Below are positions 32,237 through 41,553 of a DNA stretch of 64,000 bases, in pieces. The notes beneath the pieces were generated by a model. The model was given only the letters and a program-made list of their open reading frames with translations, searched no databases and was not told the DNA's origin. This DNA comes from Dermatobacter hominis (GTDB lineage Bacteria > Actinomycetota > Acidimicrobiia > Acidimicrobiales > Microtrichaceae): NCBI RefSeq assembly GCF_020715685.1, contig NZ_CP085840.1, positions 2,728,001 through 2,792,000 on the forward strand, in the 5' to 3' direction. How positions within the stretch are numbered: the stretch's first letter is position 1; each line of letters opens with the position of its first letter. The translations under genes were made by a program, and so were the position numbers.

Positions 32237-33145
32237 TCAGGGCTCGATCGGGTCCAGCCCGTAGTGGGCGACGCCGTCGGCGTCGATCTCGTAGACCTCG
32301 ACACCCTCGGTGACGTGCGGGTCGTCGGCCGCCAGGGCGACGGCGATCTTGTTGGCCGCGTTGCGCATGACGTCGAGCACCAGCTCGACTGCCTGCCCGG
32401 GCGTGACCGCGGCGCGCACGGCGGCGACCTGGTCCGGGCTCCAGCGCGCCGGCGTCCACACGACCGTGTCGACCACCTCGACCGCGACGCGGTGGACCGG
32501 ATCCGACAACGTGGTGGGATCGTCGACCGCCTCCCACAGCGCGTCGTCGCCGCCGGCGAGCAGCGCCGGCCGGCTGCGGAGCGATCGGCACAGGCGGCAG
32601 TCGTGGTGGCGGGCACCGCGGAGGCGGACCACCTCGGTCGTGACGGGGTCCAGCGCGTCGAGCTGGTGCACGGTGCGCATGAGGTCCTCGAGCACGCTCC
32701 ACGTGTCGACGTCCGCCCGGTCGGTGCCGGCCTCGTCGGACCGCTCGCCGAGGTCCCAGCCGCCGGCGCCGAAGAGGGCGTCGAGCGCGGCCCGGACCCT
32801 CGGCACCATGTCGGCGACGTAGATCGCCTGCACGGTCGCGAAGGCCTGGTCGCCGGTCGCGGCGAGGAACCGGGCCCGCAGGTCGTCGTCGATGGCAGCC
32901 ACGTCCGCGGCGAACGCCACCGCGAACTCCATCACGGCGTCGTCGTCGGGGCCGTCGGGCGTGGCGTCGGCACCGCCGAGCGGCGCGAGCCCGTGCACCG
33001 ACGCCACGGCGGTGCGGACCACGTCGAGCCGCGGCCGGGGCACGGGTGCCGCCACGTCGAGGGCGTCGAGGCACGCGGCCGGCTCGGGCGCGTGGGTGCG
33101 CAGCGCCGCCCGCCCGGAGCCGTCGCCGGCCGGCCAGGCGCTCAT
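32237..33145 (-). CDS. AhpD/carboxymuconolactone-decarboxylase-fold protein
   Basis: Encodes 302 residues with an AhpD-like core: the redox pair CRLC in HDCRLCRSLRSR (~185), and a second related region (VHRVAVEVVDTVV...VRNAANKIAVA) near the C terminus. AhpD proteins are thiol peroxidase-reductase partners. The first ~100 residues are acidic and unlike the family. The ATG at 33145 overlaps the meaB stop by 4 bases; it is an unusual translational partner for a mutase chaperone. Confidence 0.75.
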   Translation of the reverse strand: MSAWPAGDGSGRAALRTHAPEPAACLDALDVAAPVPRPRLDVVRTAVASVHGLAPLGGADATPDGPDDDAVMEFAVAFAADVAAIDDDLRARFLAATGDQAFATVQAIYVADMVPRVRAALDALFGAGGWDLGERSDEAGTDRADVDTWSVLEDLMRTVHQLDALDPVTTEVVRLRGARHHDCRLCRSLRSRPALLAGGDDALWEAVDDPTTLSDPVHRVAVEVVDTVVWTPARWSPDQVAAVRAAVTPGQAVELVLDVMRNAANKIAVALAADDPHVTEGVEVYEIDADGVAHYGLDPIEP

Positions 33146-34134
33146 GCCCTGGACCTCAGGTAGCGGTCCCAGATCTCCTCGACGGCGACGGTGGCGGGGA
33201 TCTCGCCGTCGTGGACCCGGGACTCGACCGAGGAGAGCACCTCGCGGATGGACGGGTCGGCGCGGAGGTCGTCGCGCAGCCGGTCGTCGAGCATCGACCA
33301 CATCCACCGCACCTGCTGGGCCCGCCGCCTCGCCTCGAGCTCGCCCGTCGCCGACAGCTTCTCCCGATGCACCTCGACCTGGTGCCACAGCTCGTCGAGG
33401 CCGACGCCGGTGAGACCCGAGCACGTCACGACCGGCGGCGTCCACGTCGGCGAGCTCGGCGACATCAGGTGCAGCGCAGCGCGGTAGTCGGCAGCGGCGA
33501 GCTCGGCGCGGGTCCGGTTGTCGCCGTCGGCCTTGTTGACCGCCACCATGTCGGCCAGCTCGAGGACGCCCTTCTTGATCCCCTGCAGCTCGTCGCCGGC
33601 GCCCGAGAGCATCAGCACGAGGAAGAAGTCGACCATGTCGGCGACCACGGTCTCCGACTGGCCCACGCCGACCGTCTCGACCAGCACGACGTCGAAGCCC
33701 GCCGCCTCGCACACGAGGATCGTCTCTCTCGTCGCGCGGGTGACCCCGCCGAGCGACCGGCCGGCGGGCGACGGCCGCACGAACGCGTCGGGATCGACCG
33801 CCAGCCGCTCCATGCGCGTCTTGTCGCCGAGGATCGAGCCACCGGTCCGGGAGCTCGTCGGGTCGACGGCCAGGACCGCGACCCGGTGGCCGGCCGCGGT
33901 CAGGTCGATGCCGAGCTGGTCGATGAACGTGCTCTTCCCGACGCCGGGCACACCGGTGATGCCGACCCGGTGCGCCCCGCCGGTCGACGGCAGGAGCGCC
34001 TGGATCAGCTCCTGGGCCATGCGCCGGTGGTCCGGGTTCTGGCTCTCGATCAACGTGATGGCCCGGGCGAGGACCGTGCGGTCGCCGGCCCGCACGCCGT
34101 CCACGTAATCCGAGACCGGGAGCAGGGCGGCCAT
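33142..34134 (-). CDS. meaB: Methylmalonyl-CoA mutase-associated GTPase MeaB (ArgK)
   Basis: A 330-residue G3E P-loop GTPase that protects methylmalonyl-CoA mutase and gates cobalamin loading. Motifs: Walker A GVPGVGKST (~62-70), DPTSSRTGGSILGDKTRM, VETVGVGQSE (~150), and NKAD (~200) for guanine. The ATG at 34134 lies 8 bases from a TAGGGT -10. It is separated from mutB/mutA by the two TetR genes but clearly belongs to the same pathway (propionyl-CoA to succinyl-CoA). Confidence 0.93.
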   Translation of the reverse strand: MAALLPVSDYVDGVRAGDRTVLARAITLIESQNPDHRRMAQELIQALLPSTGGAHRVGITGVPGVGKSTFIDQLGIDLTAAGHRVAVLAVDPTSSRTGGSILGDKTRMERLAVDPDAFVRPSPAGRSLGGVTRATRETILVCEAAGFDVVLVETVGVGQSETVVADMVDFFLVLMLSGAGDELQGIKKGVLELADMVAVNKADGDNRTRAELAAADYRAALHLMSPSSPTWTPPVVTCSGLTGVGLDELWHQVEVHREKLSATGELEARRRAQQVRWMWSMLDDRLRDDLRADPSIREVLSSVESRVHDGEIPATVAVEEIWDRYLRSRA

Positions 34135-34142
34135 CGGGCGGC

Positions 34143-34148
34143 ACCCTA
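34143..34148 (-). promoter_or_regulatory. -10 TAGGGT of meaB (near-leaderless)
   Basis: On the minus strand TAGGGT ends 8 bases before the meaB ATG. A divergent TAGGGT for the TetR pair lies at 34218-34223 on the plus strand. Confidence 0.5.
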
Positions 34149-34217
34149 GTGCGGCCCCTGCCCGCGCCCGCCGGCCCGCACCCGGGGCCGGGCTACAGGG
34201 TCCCCGATCGCGCGGCC

Positions 34218-34223
34218 TAGGGT
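34218..34223 (+). promoter_or_regulatory. -10 TAGGGT of the TetR pair
   Basis: A plus-strand TAGGGT about 55 bases before the ATG at 34279, divergent from the meaB promoter with the same hexamer. The transcript would have a leader of roughly 50 bases. Confidence 0.4.
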
Positions 34224-34278
34224 GTCGGCCCGGAGAAGGAAGTCGCGGGACAGGGCAACAGCAGGAGCCGAGCGGGCG

Positions 34279-34974
34279 ATGGCTCGTAGGACCAGGGATC
34301 AGCGACGCATCGACTACCTCGACATCGGGGTGGAGCTCCTCACCGAGGGCGCCGCGTCACGACCCGATCCGGGCCTCGCGTTCGCCCACGTGCGCATCGC
34401 GGACGTCGCCGAGCGCGCCGGCGTCACGAAGGGCGCGCTGTACCACCTGTGGGACTCGCAGGAGTCGTACTGGTCGGACCTCCTCCGCTTCGTGCTCGAC
34501 GAGGGGCGCCTGGCCGGTATGCCCGACGTCGCCGGCGCCACACTCGAGCTCGCCGACCGCACCGAGGAGCTGCCCACCCCGGTCGAGTGGGCGAACTTCG
34601 TCTTCGACCGCTTCAAGGACGACCCGTCGTTCTTCGCCCGCGTCGGGCTGTTCTCCTACCTGCAGGAGGGCGAGGTCCGCGACGAGCTCGACCAGGAGTT
34701 CAGGTCGAGCCTCGAGGAGTTCGAGTCGATGGTCGCCACCGCGGTCGAGGACATGGGCCGCAGGCCCCGGCCCGGCACCGACCTCCGCGACTTCAGCGCC
34801 GCGGTGGCGTCGCTGGTGCACGGCTTCTGCCTGGAGCACCGGATCGACCCCACGCGCACGCCCGACTTCACCGTCGACGGCGAGCGGACGAGCCTGTTCG
34901 CGGTGTGCGTGGTCGGCATGCTCGAGGCCTTCACCGAGCCGGCCGCCGAGCACGCGCAGCGGGTGGCGAGCTGA
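34279..34974 (+). CDS. TetR-family regulator, first of a coupled pair
   Basis: A 231-residue TetR-type protein. The HTH region includes VRIADVAERAGVTKGALYHLWDSQESY (~38-64), nearly the same as in the next protein, and a helical effector domain follows. The chosen ATG is 34279; an earlier GTG (34222) overlaps the -10. The stop overlaps the next start (TGATG). Its position between meaB and mutB suggests control of propionate/methylmalonyl-CoA genes; direct evidence is lacking. Confidence 0.85.
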   Translation: MARRTRDQRRIDYLDIGVELLTEGAASRPDPGLAFAHVRIADVAERAGVTKGALYHLWDSQESYWSDLLRFVLDEGRLAGMPDVAGATLELADRTEELPTPVEWANFVFDRFKDDPSFFARVGLFSYLQEGEVRDELDQEFRSSLEEFESMVATAVEDMGRRPRPGTDLRDFSAAVASLVHGFCLEHRIDPTRTPDFTVDGERTSLFAVCVVGMLEAFTEPAAEHAQRVAS

Positions 34975-35669
34975 TGGGCCGGCCCACCGCGGCCGAGCGC
35001 CGCCGCGCCTACCTGCAGGTCGGCGCCGACATGGTGACCCTGCACGGGCCCGCCGCCACCGACGACGGCACCCTCGATGCGCTGGCCAACGTGAAGGTCG
35101 CCGACGTGGCCCGTCGTGCCGGCGTCACGAAGGGTGCGCTGTACCACATCTGGGATTCCCAGGAGGACTACCGCCGCGACCTGTTCCAGCACCTGCTCGA
35201 CATCGGCGAGCGGGCGAACGTCGAGCAGGCCGAGCAGCTGCTCGCCGACGCGGTCGACGACGACGGCGAGCCGATCACCGACACGACCGAGCTGGCCACG
35301 CGCCTCGCCTCCGCGGCCTACCGCGAGATGCGTGACGACCCGAAGATGCTGGCCCGGTTCAGCTTCTACAACTACGCCCACGACCCCCGCGTGAACGAGA
35401 TGCTCGCCGAGGGCGTCGCCGCGTTCGACGTCTACTACGAGCGCTACCTGGCCGCGGCCGGCCGACGGATGCGGGCGCCGTTCGAGCTGCGCCACCTGAT
35501 CACGTCGGTCAACTCGTACCTGTTCGGCACGATCATCCGCCACCGCATCACCGGCGGGACCGACACGACGATCGACGAGGCCGAGCTCTACGCCGAGGGC
35601 TTCCGGGCGATCCTGCTCCACCTCACCGAGCCCGATCCTGACGCCGAGGCGGCGGCCGCCACCGCCTGA
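34974..35669 (+). CDS. TetR-family regulator, second of a coupled pair
   Basis: Also 231 residues, with KVADVARRAGVTKGALYHIWDSQEDY in the same place as its neighbour, so the two arose by tandem duplication. The effector domains have diverged strongly (ELATRLASAAYREMRDD here). The coupled TGATG junction ensures equal synthesis, which would suit a heterodimer. It ends 14 bp from the convergent mutB stop. Confidence 0.87.
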   Translation: MGRPTAAERRRAYLQVGADMVTLHGPAATDDGTLDALANVKVADVARRAGVTKGALYHIWDSQEDYRRDLFQHLLDIGERANVEQAEQLLADAVDDDGEPITDTTELATRLASAAYREMRDDPKMLARFSFYNYAHDPRVNEMLAEGVAAFDVYYERYLAAAGRRMRAPFELRHLITSVNSYLFGTIIRHRITGGTDTTIDEAELYAEGFRAILLHLTEPDPDAEAAAATA

Positions 35670-35688
35670 CCCGCCGGGACCGGTCAGG
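35665..35688. terminator. Stem-loop over the convergent TetR/mutB stops
   Basis: CCTGACC (35665-35671) and GGTCAGG (35682-35688) with a 10-base loop cover both stop codons. It is best read as a bidirectional terminator. Confidence 0.5.
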
Positions 35689-37897
35689 ACGTGAGGTCGT
35701 AGCCGAGCTGGTCGGCGAGGCGGTCGAGCAGGTCCGAGGCCGCCTCGTGGATCACCGTGCCGGGCGGGAAGACTGCGGCGGCGCCGGCGTCGTAGAGCGC
35801 CTGGTAGTCCTGCGGCGGGATCACGCCGCCGACCACGACGAGGATGTCGGGGCGGCCGAGCGCCTCGAGCGCCCGCTTGAGCTCGGGTACCAGCGTGAGG
35901 TGGCCGGCCGCGAGCGACGACGGGCCGACGATGTGCACGTCGGCCTCGACGGCCTGGCGGGCCACCTCCTCGGGCGTCTGGAACAGCGGTCCGATGTCGA
36001 CGTCCCAGCCGAGGTCGGCGAACGCGGACGCGATCACCTTCTGACCGCGGTCGTGGCCGTCCTGGCCCATCTTGGCGAGCAGGATGCGGGGGCGGCGGCC
36101 GTCGGCGGCCTCGAACGCCTCCACCTTGCGCCTGACCTCGTCCACGGCACCGCCCTTCTCGCCGAGCTCGCTGCGGTAGACGCCGGAGATCGAGCGGATG
36201 TCGGCGCGGTGGCGGCCGTAGACCTTCTCCAGCGCGTCGCTGATCTCGCCGACCGACGCCTTGGCCCGGGCCGCGGCGACGCCGAGGTCGAGCAGGTTGC
36301 CGTCGCCGCGGTCCGCCGCGTTCGTCAGCGCCTCCAGCGCGGCGCGCACGGCGTCGTCGTCGCGCTCGGCCCGCAGCCGCTCCAGCTTGGCGATCTGGCC
36401 GGCCCGCACGGCCGAGTTGTCGACCTTCAGGACGTCGATGTCCTCGTTCTCGTCGAGGCGGTACTTGTTGACGCCGATCACCGGCTGGCGACCGGCGTCG
36501 ATGCGGGCCTGGGTGCGGGCGGCCGCCTCCTCGATCCGCAGCTTGGGGATGCCGGCCTCGATGGCCTTGGCCATGCCGCCGACCTCGTCGACCTCGCCGA
36601 TGTGCGCGAGGGCCTTGGCCGCCAGCTCGGCGGTCAGCCGCTCGACGTAGTAGCTGCCGCCCCACGGGTCGATGACCCGCGTCGTGCCGGACTCCTGCTG
36701 CAGGAACAGCTGGGTGTTGCGGGCGATGCGGGCCGAGAAGTCGGTCGGCAGCGCCAGCGCCTCGTCGAGCGAGTTGGTGTGGAGGCTCTGGGTGTGGCCC
36801 TGGGTCGACGCCATCGCCTCGACGCAGGTGCGGATCACGTTGTTGAAGACGTCCTGCGCCGTCAGCGACCAGCCCGAGGTCTGCGAGTGCGTGCGCAGCG
36901 ACAGCGACTTGTCGTTCGACGGCGAGAAGCGCTCCTTCACGAGCTTCGCCCACAGGAGGCGGGCAGCCCGCATCTTGGCGATCTCCATGAAGAAGTTCAT
37001 GCCGATCGCCCAGAAGAACGACAGCCGGGGCGCGAACCGGTCGACCTCGAGCCCGGCGTCGAGGCCGGCCTGGATGTACTCGAGCCCGTCGGCGAGCGTG
37101 TACGCGAGCTCGAGGTCCGCCGTCGCGCCCGCCTCCTGCATGTGGTAGCCGGAGATCGAGATCGAGTTGAACCTCGGCATCCGCTCCGACGTGTAGCTGA
37201 AGATGTCGGAGATGATCCGCATGGAGGGGGCCGGCGGGTAGATGTAGGTGTTCCGGACCATGAACTCCTTGAGGATGTCGTTCTGGATCGTGCCGGCGAG
37301 CTGCTCGGGCTTCACGCCCTGCTCCTCGGCGGCGACGATGTAGAGCGACAGCACCGGCAGGACGGCGCCGTTCATGGTCATGGAGACCGACATCTGGTCG
37401 AGCGGGATGCCGTCGAACAGGACCCGCATGTCGTAGATCGAGTCGATGGCCACGCCGGCCATGCCGACGTCGCCGGCCACCCGGGGGTTGTCGGAGTCGT
37501 AGCCGCGGTGGGTCGGCAGGTCGAAGGCCACCGAGAGGCCCTTCTGACCGGCGGCGAGGTTGCGGCGGTAGAAGGCGTTGGAGTCCTCGGCCGTGGAGAA
37601 GCCCGCGTACTGGCGGATCGTCCACGGCTGGTTCACGTACATGGTGGGGTACGGGCCGCGGAGGAAGGGCGGGAGGCCGGGGTACGTGTCGAGGAAGTCG
37701 AGGCCCTCGAGGTCGGCCGCCGAGTAGAGCGGCGCGACGCCGATGCCCTCGGGCGTCTCCCACACCTGCTTGTCGGTCTCGAGCCCGGTCGTCTCCTCCG
37801 ACGCCGCGGCCCAGCGGGCCCGGGCGTCGGCCGGCGCCGCGCTCGGCGGCGGCAGCTCGACGGTGCTGAGGTCGGGGACCTCGAACTTCGCAGTCAT
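35684..37897 (-). CDS. mutB: Methylmalonyl-CoA mutase large (alpha) subunit
   Basis: A 737-residue adenosylcobalamin enzyme converting (R)-methylmalonyl-CoA to succinyl-CoA. The TIM-barrel substrate domain covers ~1-560; the B12 domain (~600-735) has the lower-ligand motif GQDGHDRG (~613) and [30 protein letters not shown] is the typical substrate-channel stretch. The ATG at 37897 overlaps the small-subunit stop. Acts with MeaB (33142-34134). Confidence 0.97.
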   Translation of the reverse strand: MTAKFEVPDLSTVELPPPSAAPADARARWAAASEETTGLETDKQVWETPEGIGVAPLYSAADLEGLDFLDTYPGLPPFLRGPYPTMYVNQPWTIRQYAGFSTAEDSNAFYRRNLAAGQKGLSVAFDLPTHRGYDSDNPRVAGDVGMAGVAIDSIYDMRVLFDGIPLDQMSVSMTMNGAVLPVLSLYIVAAEEQGVKPEQLAGTIQNDILKEFMVRNTYIYPPAPSMRIISDIFSYTSERMPRFNSISISGYHMQEAGATADLELAYTLADGLEYIQAGLDAGLEVDRFAPRLSFFWAIGMNFFMEIAKMRAARLLWAKLVKERFSPSNDKSLSLRTHSQTSGWSLTAQDVFNNVIRTCVEAMASTQGHTQSLHTNSLDEALALPTDFSARIARNTQLFLQQESGTTRVIDPWGGSYYVERLTAELAAKALAHIGEVDEVGGMAKAIEAGIPKLRIEEAAARTQARIDAGRQPVIGVNKYRLDENEDIDVLKVDNSAVRAGQIAKLERLRAERDDDAVRAALEALTNAADRGDGNLLDLGVAAARAKASVGEISDALEKVYGRHRADIRSISGVYRSELGEKGGAVDEVRRKVEAFEAADGRRPRILLAKMGQDGHDRGQKVIASAFADLGWDVDIGPLFQTPEEVARQAVEADVHIVGPSSLAAGHLTLVPELKRALEALGRPDILVVVGGVIPPQDYQALYDAGAAAVFPPGTVIHEAASDLLDRLADQLGYDLTS

Positions 37898-39786
37898 GCG
37901 GATCCCTTCCCACCGGCGTCGGCGAGGCCGAGGGCGTCCTGCGCCCGCTCCAGCACGGCCAGCACGTCGACGCCGACGTGCACGAACTCATCGACGCCGG
38001 CCGCCTCCTCGGCGGCGCGGCGGTCGCCGGGGTTCCCGGCGAGGTAGACGACCTCGGCCCCGGCGGCCTTCAGCGCGGCGGCGGTGGCCGTGGCCCGCTC
38101 CTCGTACACGGCGTCCGAGGAGCAGATGCAGGCGAGCCGGGCGCCGCTGGCCACGAGGTCCTCGGCCGCCTCGTCGGCCGAGGTGAACCCGGTGGTCGAG
38201 CCCCGCTCCGACGTGACGGCCCGGAGGCCGCCGGCCTCGAACAGGTTCTTGGCGTAGGTCGCACGGGCGGTGTGGGTGGCCACCGGTCCGAGGTTGGCCA
38301 GGAAGACGACGGGGTCGGTCCCGCCGGCCCGGGCGGCGTCCGCGCGGTCGCGGAGCGACTCGAAGCGCTCGGCCCAGCGGACGGGTACGAGCAACGGCTG
38401 CCCGCCGCCGTCGGGCGAGGCCGGCGGGGGCGGGTCCTCGCCGAGGTCCGGGAACTCGCTGACCCCGGTGATGGGCGCCTTGCGGGTGGCGACGCGGGCG
38501 AGGCGGGCGTCGCGGACCTCGACGATCCGGGCCGCCAGCGTGCCGTCGAGCAGCACGGTCGGCATGCCGCCGGTCGCCTCCAGCTCCTGGAAGATCCGCC
38601 AGCCGACGGCGGCGATCTCGTCGGTCAGGCTCTCGACGTAGCCGGACCCGCCGGCCGGGTCGAGCACGCGGCCGAGGTTCGACTCCTCCTGGAGCAGCAG
38701 CTGGGTGTTGCGGGCCATGCGGCGGCCGAGGTCGCTGGGGTCGCCGAGCAGCAGGTCGTACGGGTGGGCGGTGATGCCGTCGGCGCCGCCCACGCCGGCG
38801 GCGAACACCGCGGCGGTCGTGCGGAGGAGGTTCACCCACGGGTCGCGGCGGGTGAGCATGCGGCGGGCGGCGGTCACGTGCAGCGTGGGTGCCTGCGCCG
38901 CCTCCGACGCTCCGCAGGCGGCGAGCAGCGTGGCCCACAGCCGTCGCGCCGCACGCAGCTTGGCGACGGTCGAGAACACGTCCTCGTCGGCCGCGAGCTC
39001 GAGCTCGATCTGGCCGGCGGCCTCGTCCGCGGTCAGGCCGGCGTCGGCCATCGCCCGCAGGTAGGCCGCCCCGGTCGAGAGCATGACGGTGAGTTCCTGG
39101 CCTTCGGAGGCGCCGGCCTCGACCGCCGGCAGCGTGCTCACGGTGACCGAGCGGACCTTGGGCTGCTCGGCGGCGGTGCGGGCGGCGAGGCGACCCAGCT
39201 CGGCGAGCAGGGCCTCGGGGTCACGGCCCTCGCCGCCGTTCGCGGCGAGCGCGGCGAGCGGGTCGGCGCCGAAGCCGCCGACGGCGGTACGGGGCTCGAT
39301 CCCCCGGTCGGACCAGAGCGCGATCAGGGCGTCGGCCGCGGCGGTGGCGTCGAAGCCGGGCCGCAGCACGACCGGCGCGAGGTCGAGGTAGACGCCCTCG
39401 AGCGTCCGGGCGAGCGCAGCCGGGTCGCCGCCCCAGGGGACCTCGAGGCTGGTCACGCCCCGCTCGAGGTCCTGCAGCGCACGGGCGTTGGCGGTCGCCG
39501 GGTCGGGACCGGTGACGATCGAGCGGATGTCCCAGGCGACCTCGACCCGCCCGGCGGCGTGCGCGCCCCGGGTGAAGGGGGCCTGGCCGGGGAAACCGGC
39601 CTCGTCACGGCGGCCCGGGCTGTTGCTCGGCGTGTAGAGCGGCTGGACGGTGATGCCGTCGGCCGTCCGACCCACGAGCTTGGTGAACGGCGCTCCCTTG
39701 AGCACCTTGTCCACCGCGGCGAGCCACGCGTCCTCGTCCGCGGGCTCGAACCCTCCCGCCAGTGCCGTCGCCGTCGGTTCGGACAC
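37894..39786 (-). CDS. mutA: Methylmalonyl-CoA mutase small (beta) subunit
   Basis: A 630-residue paralogue of the large subunit that forms the heterodimer but does not bind cobalamin: the DxHxxG motif is absent from its C-terminal domain, where the corresponding region reads [14 protein letters not shown]. The barrel part retains [27 protein letters not shown] in short matching blocks. The GTG at 39786 has GGAGG at suitable distance. It is translationally coupled to mutB. Confidence 0.95.
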   Translation of the reverse strand: MSEPTATALAGGFEPADEDAWLAAVDKVLKGAPFTKLVGRTADGITVQPLYTPSNSPGRRDEAGFPGQAPFTRGAHAAGRVEVAWDIRSIVTGPDPATANARALQDLERGVTSLEVPWGGDPAALARTLEGVYLDLAPVVLRPGFDATAAADALIALWSDRGIEPRTAVGGFGADPLAALAANGGEGRDPEALLAELGRLAARTAAEQPKVRSVTVSTLPAVEAGASEGQELTVMLSTGAAYLRAMADAGLTADEAAGQIELELAADEDVFSTVAKLRAARRLWATLLAACGASEAAQAPTLHVTAARRMLTRRDPWVNLLRTTAAVFAAGVGGADGITAHPYDLLLGDPSDLGRRMARNTQLLLQEESNLGRVLDPAGGSGYVESLTDEIAAVGWRIFQELEATGGMPTVLLDGTLAARIVEVRDARLARVATRKAPITGVSEFPDLGEDPPPPASPDGGGQPLLVPVRWAERFESLRDRADAARAGGTDPVVFLANLGPVATHTARATYAKNLFEAGGLRAVTSERGSTTGFTSADEAAEDLVASGARLACICSSDAVYEERATATAAALKAAGAEVVYLAGNPGDRRAAEEAAGVDEFVHVGVDVLAVLERAQDALGLADAGGKGSA

Positions 39787-39833
39787 CCGTTCGCCTCCGC
39801 GTCCCGTCGGCCGTGGTTCCGGCCGCCGCCGTT

Positions 39834-39851
39834 CGAGGTTACCGAACCTCG
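39834..39851. terminator. Hairpin at the end of the ferric-reductase-like gene
   Basis: CGAGGTT/AACCTCG arms around ACCG, overlapping the TAA of the preceding minus-strand gene and 48 bp before the mutA start. It may separate the two transcripts. Confidence 0.45.
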
Positions 39852-40669
39852 CTGTAGGGGTCCGAAGCCGGGGTCGCCGGTCGGGGCGGTGCGGGCGGCT
39901 GCGACGGGGCGGTCGGTCGGGCGGCGCCGGTGCGGGGCGGCGGGGCGAACATGTCGGCCGGCGCGGCGAACATGTCGGCTGGCGGGGCGGCGGCTGCCGA
40001 CGCGGCTGCTGCCGGGGCCGGCGCCGGGGCGGGGGGCGGGACGGGCGCGGCCGTGGCGGTCGGGACGGGCGCGGCCATGGGCGCCGGGACAGTCGCTGAC
40101 GGTGGGCCCGAGGTGCGGCGGTTCGGCGTGCGCGGGGCGGCGGTGCGGCGGGTCGAGAGGAACCGGTACGCCGTCAGGGCGGTCAGGACCGCCATCAGCC
40201 CGAACGTCACGATCCGGAACACGGGGTTGCCCGAGTCCGTGCCGGCGGTCATGGCGTGGATCGCCACCATGACGGCGACCGGGTACGAGAGGAAGTGGAG
40301 CCCCCGCCAGACCTTGCGGGGCATCCGACGCTGCAGCAGCGACGTGCCCTCGACCACCAGCAGCATCCAGAACGCCCCGATGCCCCAGGCCACCGCACCG
40401 GCCCGGTAGGCGGACTGGAACGGCACGAACAGCTCGCGCCACGCGAAGTGGGCGTAGCTGTCGAGGAACAGCGCGACGAGGTGGAGCCCGAGGAAGACCA
40501 CGCTGAGCCCGCCCAGCATCCGGTGCATGTCGGTGAGCCACGCCGGCATCCCCTTCCGGGGGATCACCTTGGTCGTGAGGAGCAGGCCCCACACGAGCGT
40601 GAGCGCGATGAGGACGCCGGCGACCATGCCGCTCGACCGCGCGACCCACCACCAGAGCTGGGACGTCAC
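39839..40669 (-). CDS. Ferric-reductase-like membrane haem protein with Pro/Ala-rich tail
   Basis: Encodes 276 residues: five or six membrane spans (~12-30, 46-68, 84-104, 120-140, 150-168) with histidines HRMLGGLSVVFLGLHLVALFL and FLSYPVAVMVAIHA placed for two b haems, as in ferric reductase-like/MsrQ proteins. From ~175 a disordered Pro/Ala tail with two ADMFA units follows. No flavin/NAD domain, so an external electron donor is needed. GTG start at 40669. From 40670 to 40916 I see no gene. Confidence 0.78.
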   Translation of the reverse strand: MTSQLWWWVARSSGMVAGVLIALTLVWGLLLTTKVIPRKGMPAWLTDMHRMLGGLSVVFLGLHLVALFLDSYAHFAWRELFVPFQSAYRAGAVAWGIGAFWMLLVVEGTSLLQRRMPRKVWRGLHFLSYPVAVMVAIHAMTAGTDSGNPVFRIVTFGLMAVLTALTAYRFLSTRRTAAPRTPNRRTSGPPSATVPAPMAAPVPTATAAPVPPPAPAPAPAAAASAAAAPPADMFAAPADMFAPPPRTGAARPTAPSQPPAPPRPATPASDPYSEVR

Positions 40670-40916
40670 GCGCGGATCCTCACGCTCCGGGGTGTCGGGA
40701 CGTCGCCCGCCGAGCTTGAGCCCGTCGGCCGCAGGTGTGGCCGGTCGGACGACCGCGTCGGGCCGGGTCGGACCGGCGCTGCGGTGGCCGCTCGGGTCGG
40801 TCGGTGGGCGGATCCCATGGGGAGATCCTGCGCCCCGATCCTGAGCGCCAGCCCTGAGCCGGGTGAGAGCCGGGTTGGATCCGGCGATCGGCGCGGACGA
40901 GGGTCCGCGCCGCCGC

Positions 40917-41441
40917 TCAGGAGTCCGACGACGGCGTCGGGTGGTGGAACGCGAGCAGCGTGCCGGCTCCGGCGAGGACGCCGACGACGCCGGCGATGAT
41001 CGCCCCGCGCCAGTCCTTGGTGAGCTCGTCCGCGATGCCGAACGCGTGGTCGAGCGACCAGCGCCCCGGGCCGAGTGCGCCGATGCCCCAGCCGAGGAAG
41101 CCGAGCACCATGACGTACTCCCAGCCGTTCTTGAACATGAAGAACGAGCCGCGGTGGTCGGTGCGGGCCGCCACGACGCAGATGCCGATCAGGCCGGCAG
41201 CGGCGAGCGGGGTGAGCAGGCCGACGGTGAGCAGGGCGCCGGCGCCGAGCTCGGTGGTGGCGGCCATGTAGGCGTTGAGGCGGCCCGGCTTCATCCCGAG
41301 GCTCTCGAACCAGCCGGCCGTGCCGTCGATCTTCCCGCCCCGGAACACCTTGTTGTAGCCGTGCAGGAACAGCGTCACGCCCGCCACGACCCGCAGCACG
41401 AGCAGGATGACGTCGAACTCGCTGGCACTGATGTAGGTCAT
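40917..41441 (-). CDS. DoxX-family membrane protein
   Basis: A 174-residue four-span membrane protein of the DoxX/SURF4-like group (LFLHGYNKVFRGGKIDGTAGWFESLGMKPG; ATTELGAGALLTVGLLTPLAAAGLIGICV). Such proteins are tied to thiosulfate:quinone oxidoreductase or redox/detergent stress in actinobacteria. The ATG at 41441 has GGAGGT nine bases upstream; the frame stays open into the upstream inverted repeat, but that start is unlikely. Divergent from the PIG-L gene. Confidence 0.83.
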   Translation of the reverse strand: MTYISASEFDVILLVLRVVAGVTLFLHGYNKVFRGGKIDGTAGWFESLGMKPGRLNAYMAATTELGAGALLTVGLLTPLAAAGLIGICVVAARTDHRGSFFMFKNGWEYVMVLGFLGWGIGALGPGRWSLDHAFGIADELTKDWRGAIIAGVVGVLAGAGTLLAFHHPTPSSDS

Positions 41442-41477
41442 GGTCGGCCCACCTCCGGCCGGCGATCGTACGACAGA

Positions 41478-41520
41478 GATATAGGGGTGCACACGGACAT
41501 CCCTTGTCGCGATCCGACCC
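41478..41520. repeat. Inverted repeat, left copy, flanking the PIG-L gene
   Basis: About 43 bp that match the reverse complement of 42322-42365: two identical blocks of 16 and 15 bp (GATATAGGGGTGCACA and CCCTTGTCGCGATCC) separated by short mismatches. On the minus strand it lies just upstream of the DoxX promoter (TACGAT at 41465-41470). Confidence 0.85.
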
Positions 41521-41541
41521 TCAGAATCCCGGGCGCCGGAC

Positions 41542-41547
41542 TAGGAA
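41542..41547 (+). promoter_or_regulatory. -10-like TAGGAA of the PIG-L gene (leaderless)
   Basis: TAGGAA ends 6 bases before the GTG at 41554. The last base is not the usual T, so it is weaker than the others. Confidence 0.35.
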
Positions 41548-41553
41548 GGGCCC

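Noticed and set aside
35665-35688. A third copy of the CCTGACC/GGTCAGG operator near mutB
   Set aside because: The spacing is 10 instead of 5, outer AAA/TTT bases are missing, and it covers two convergent stop codons, which fits a terminator better.
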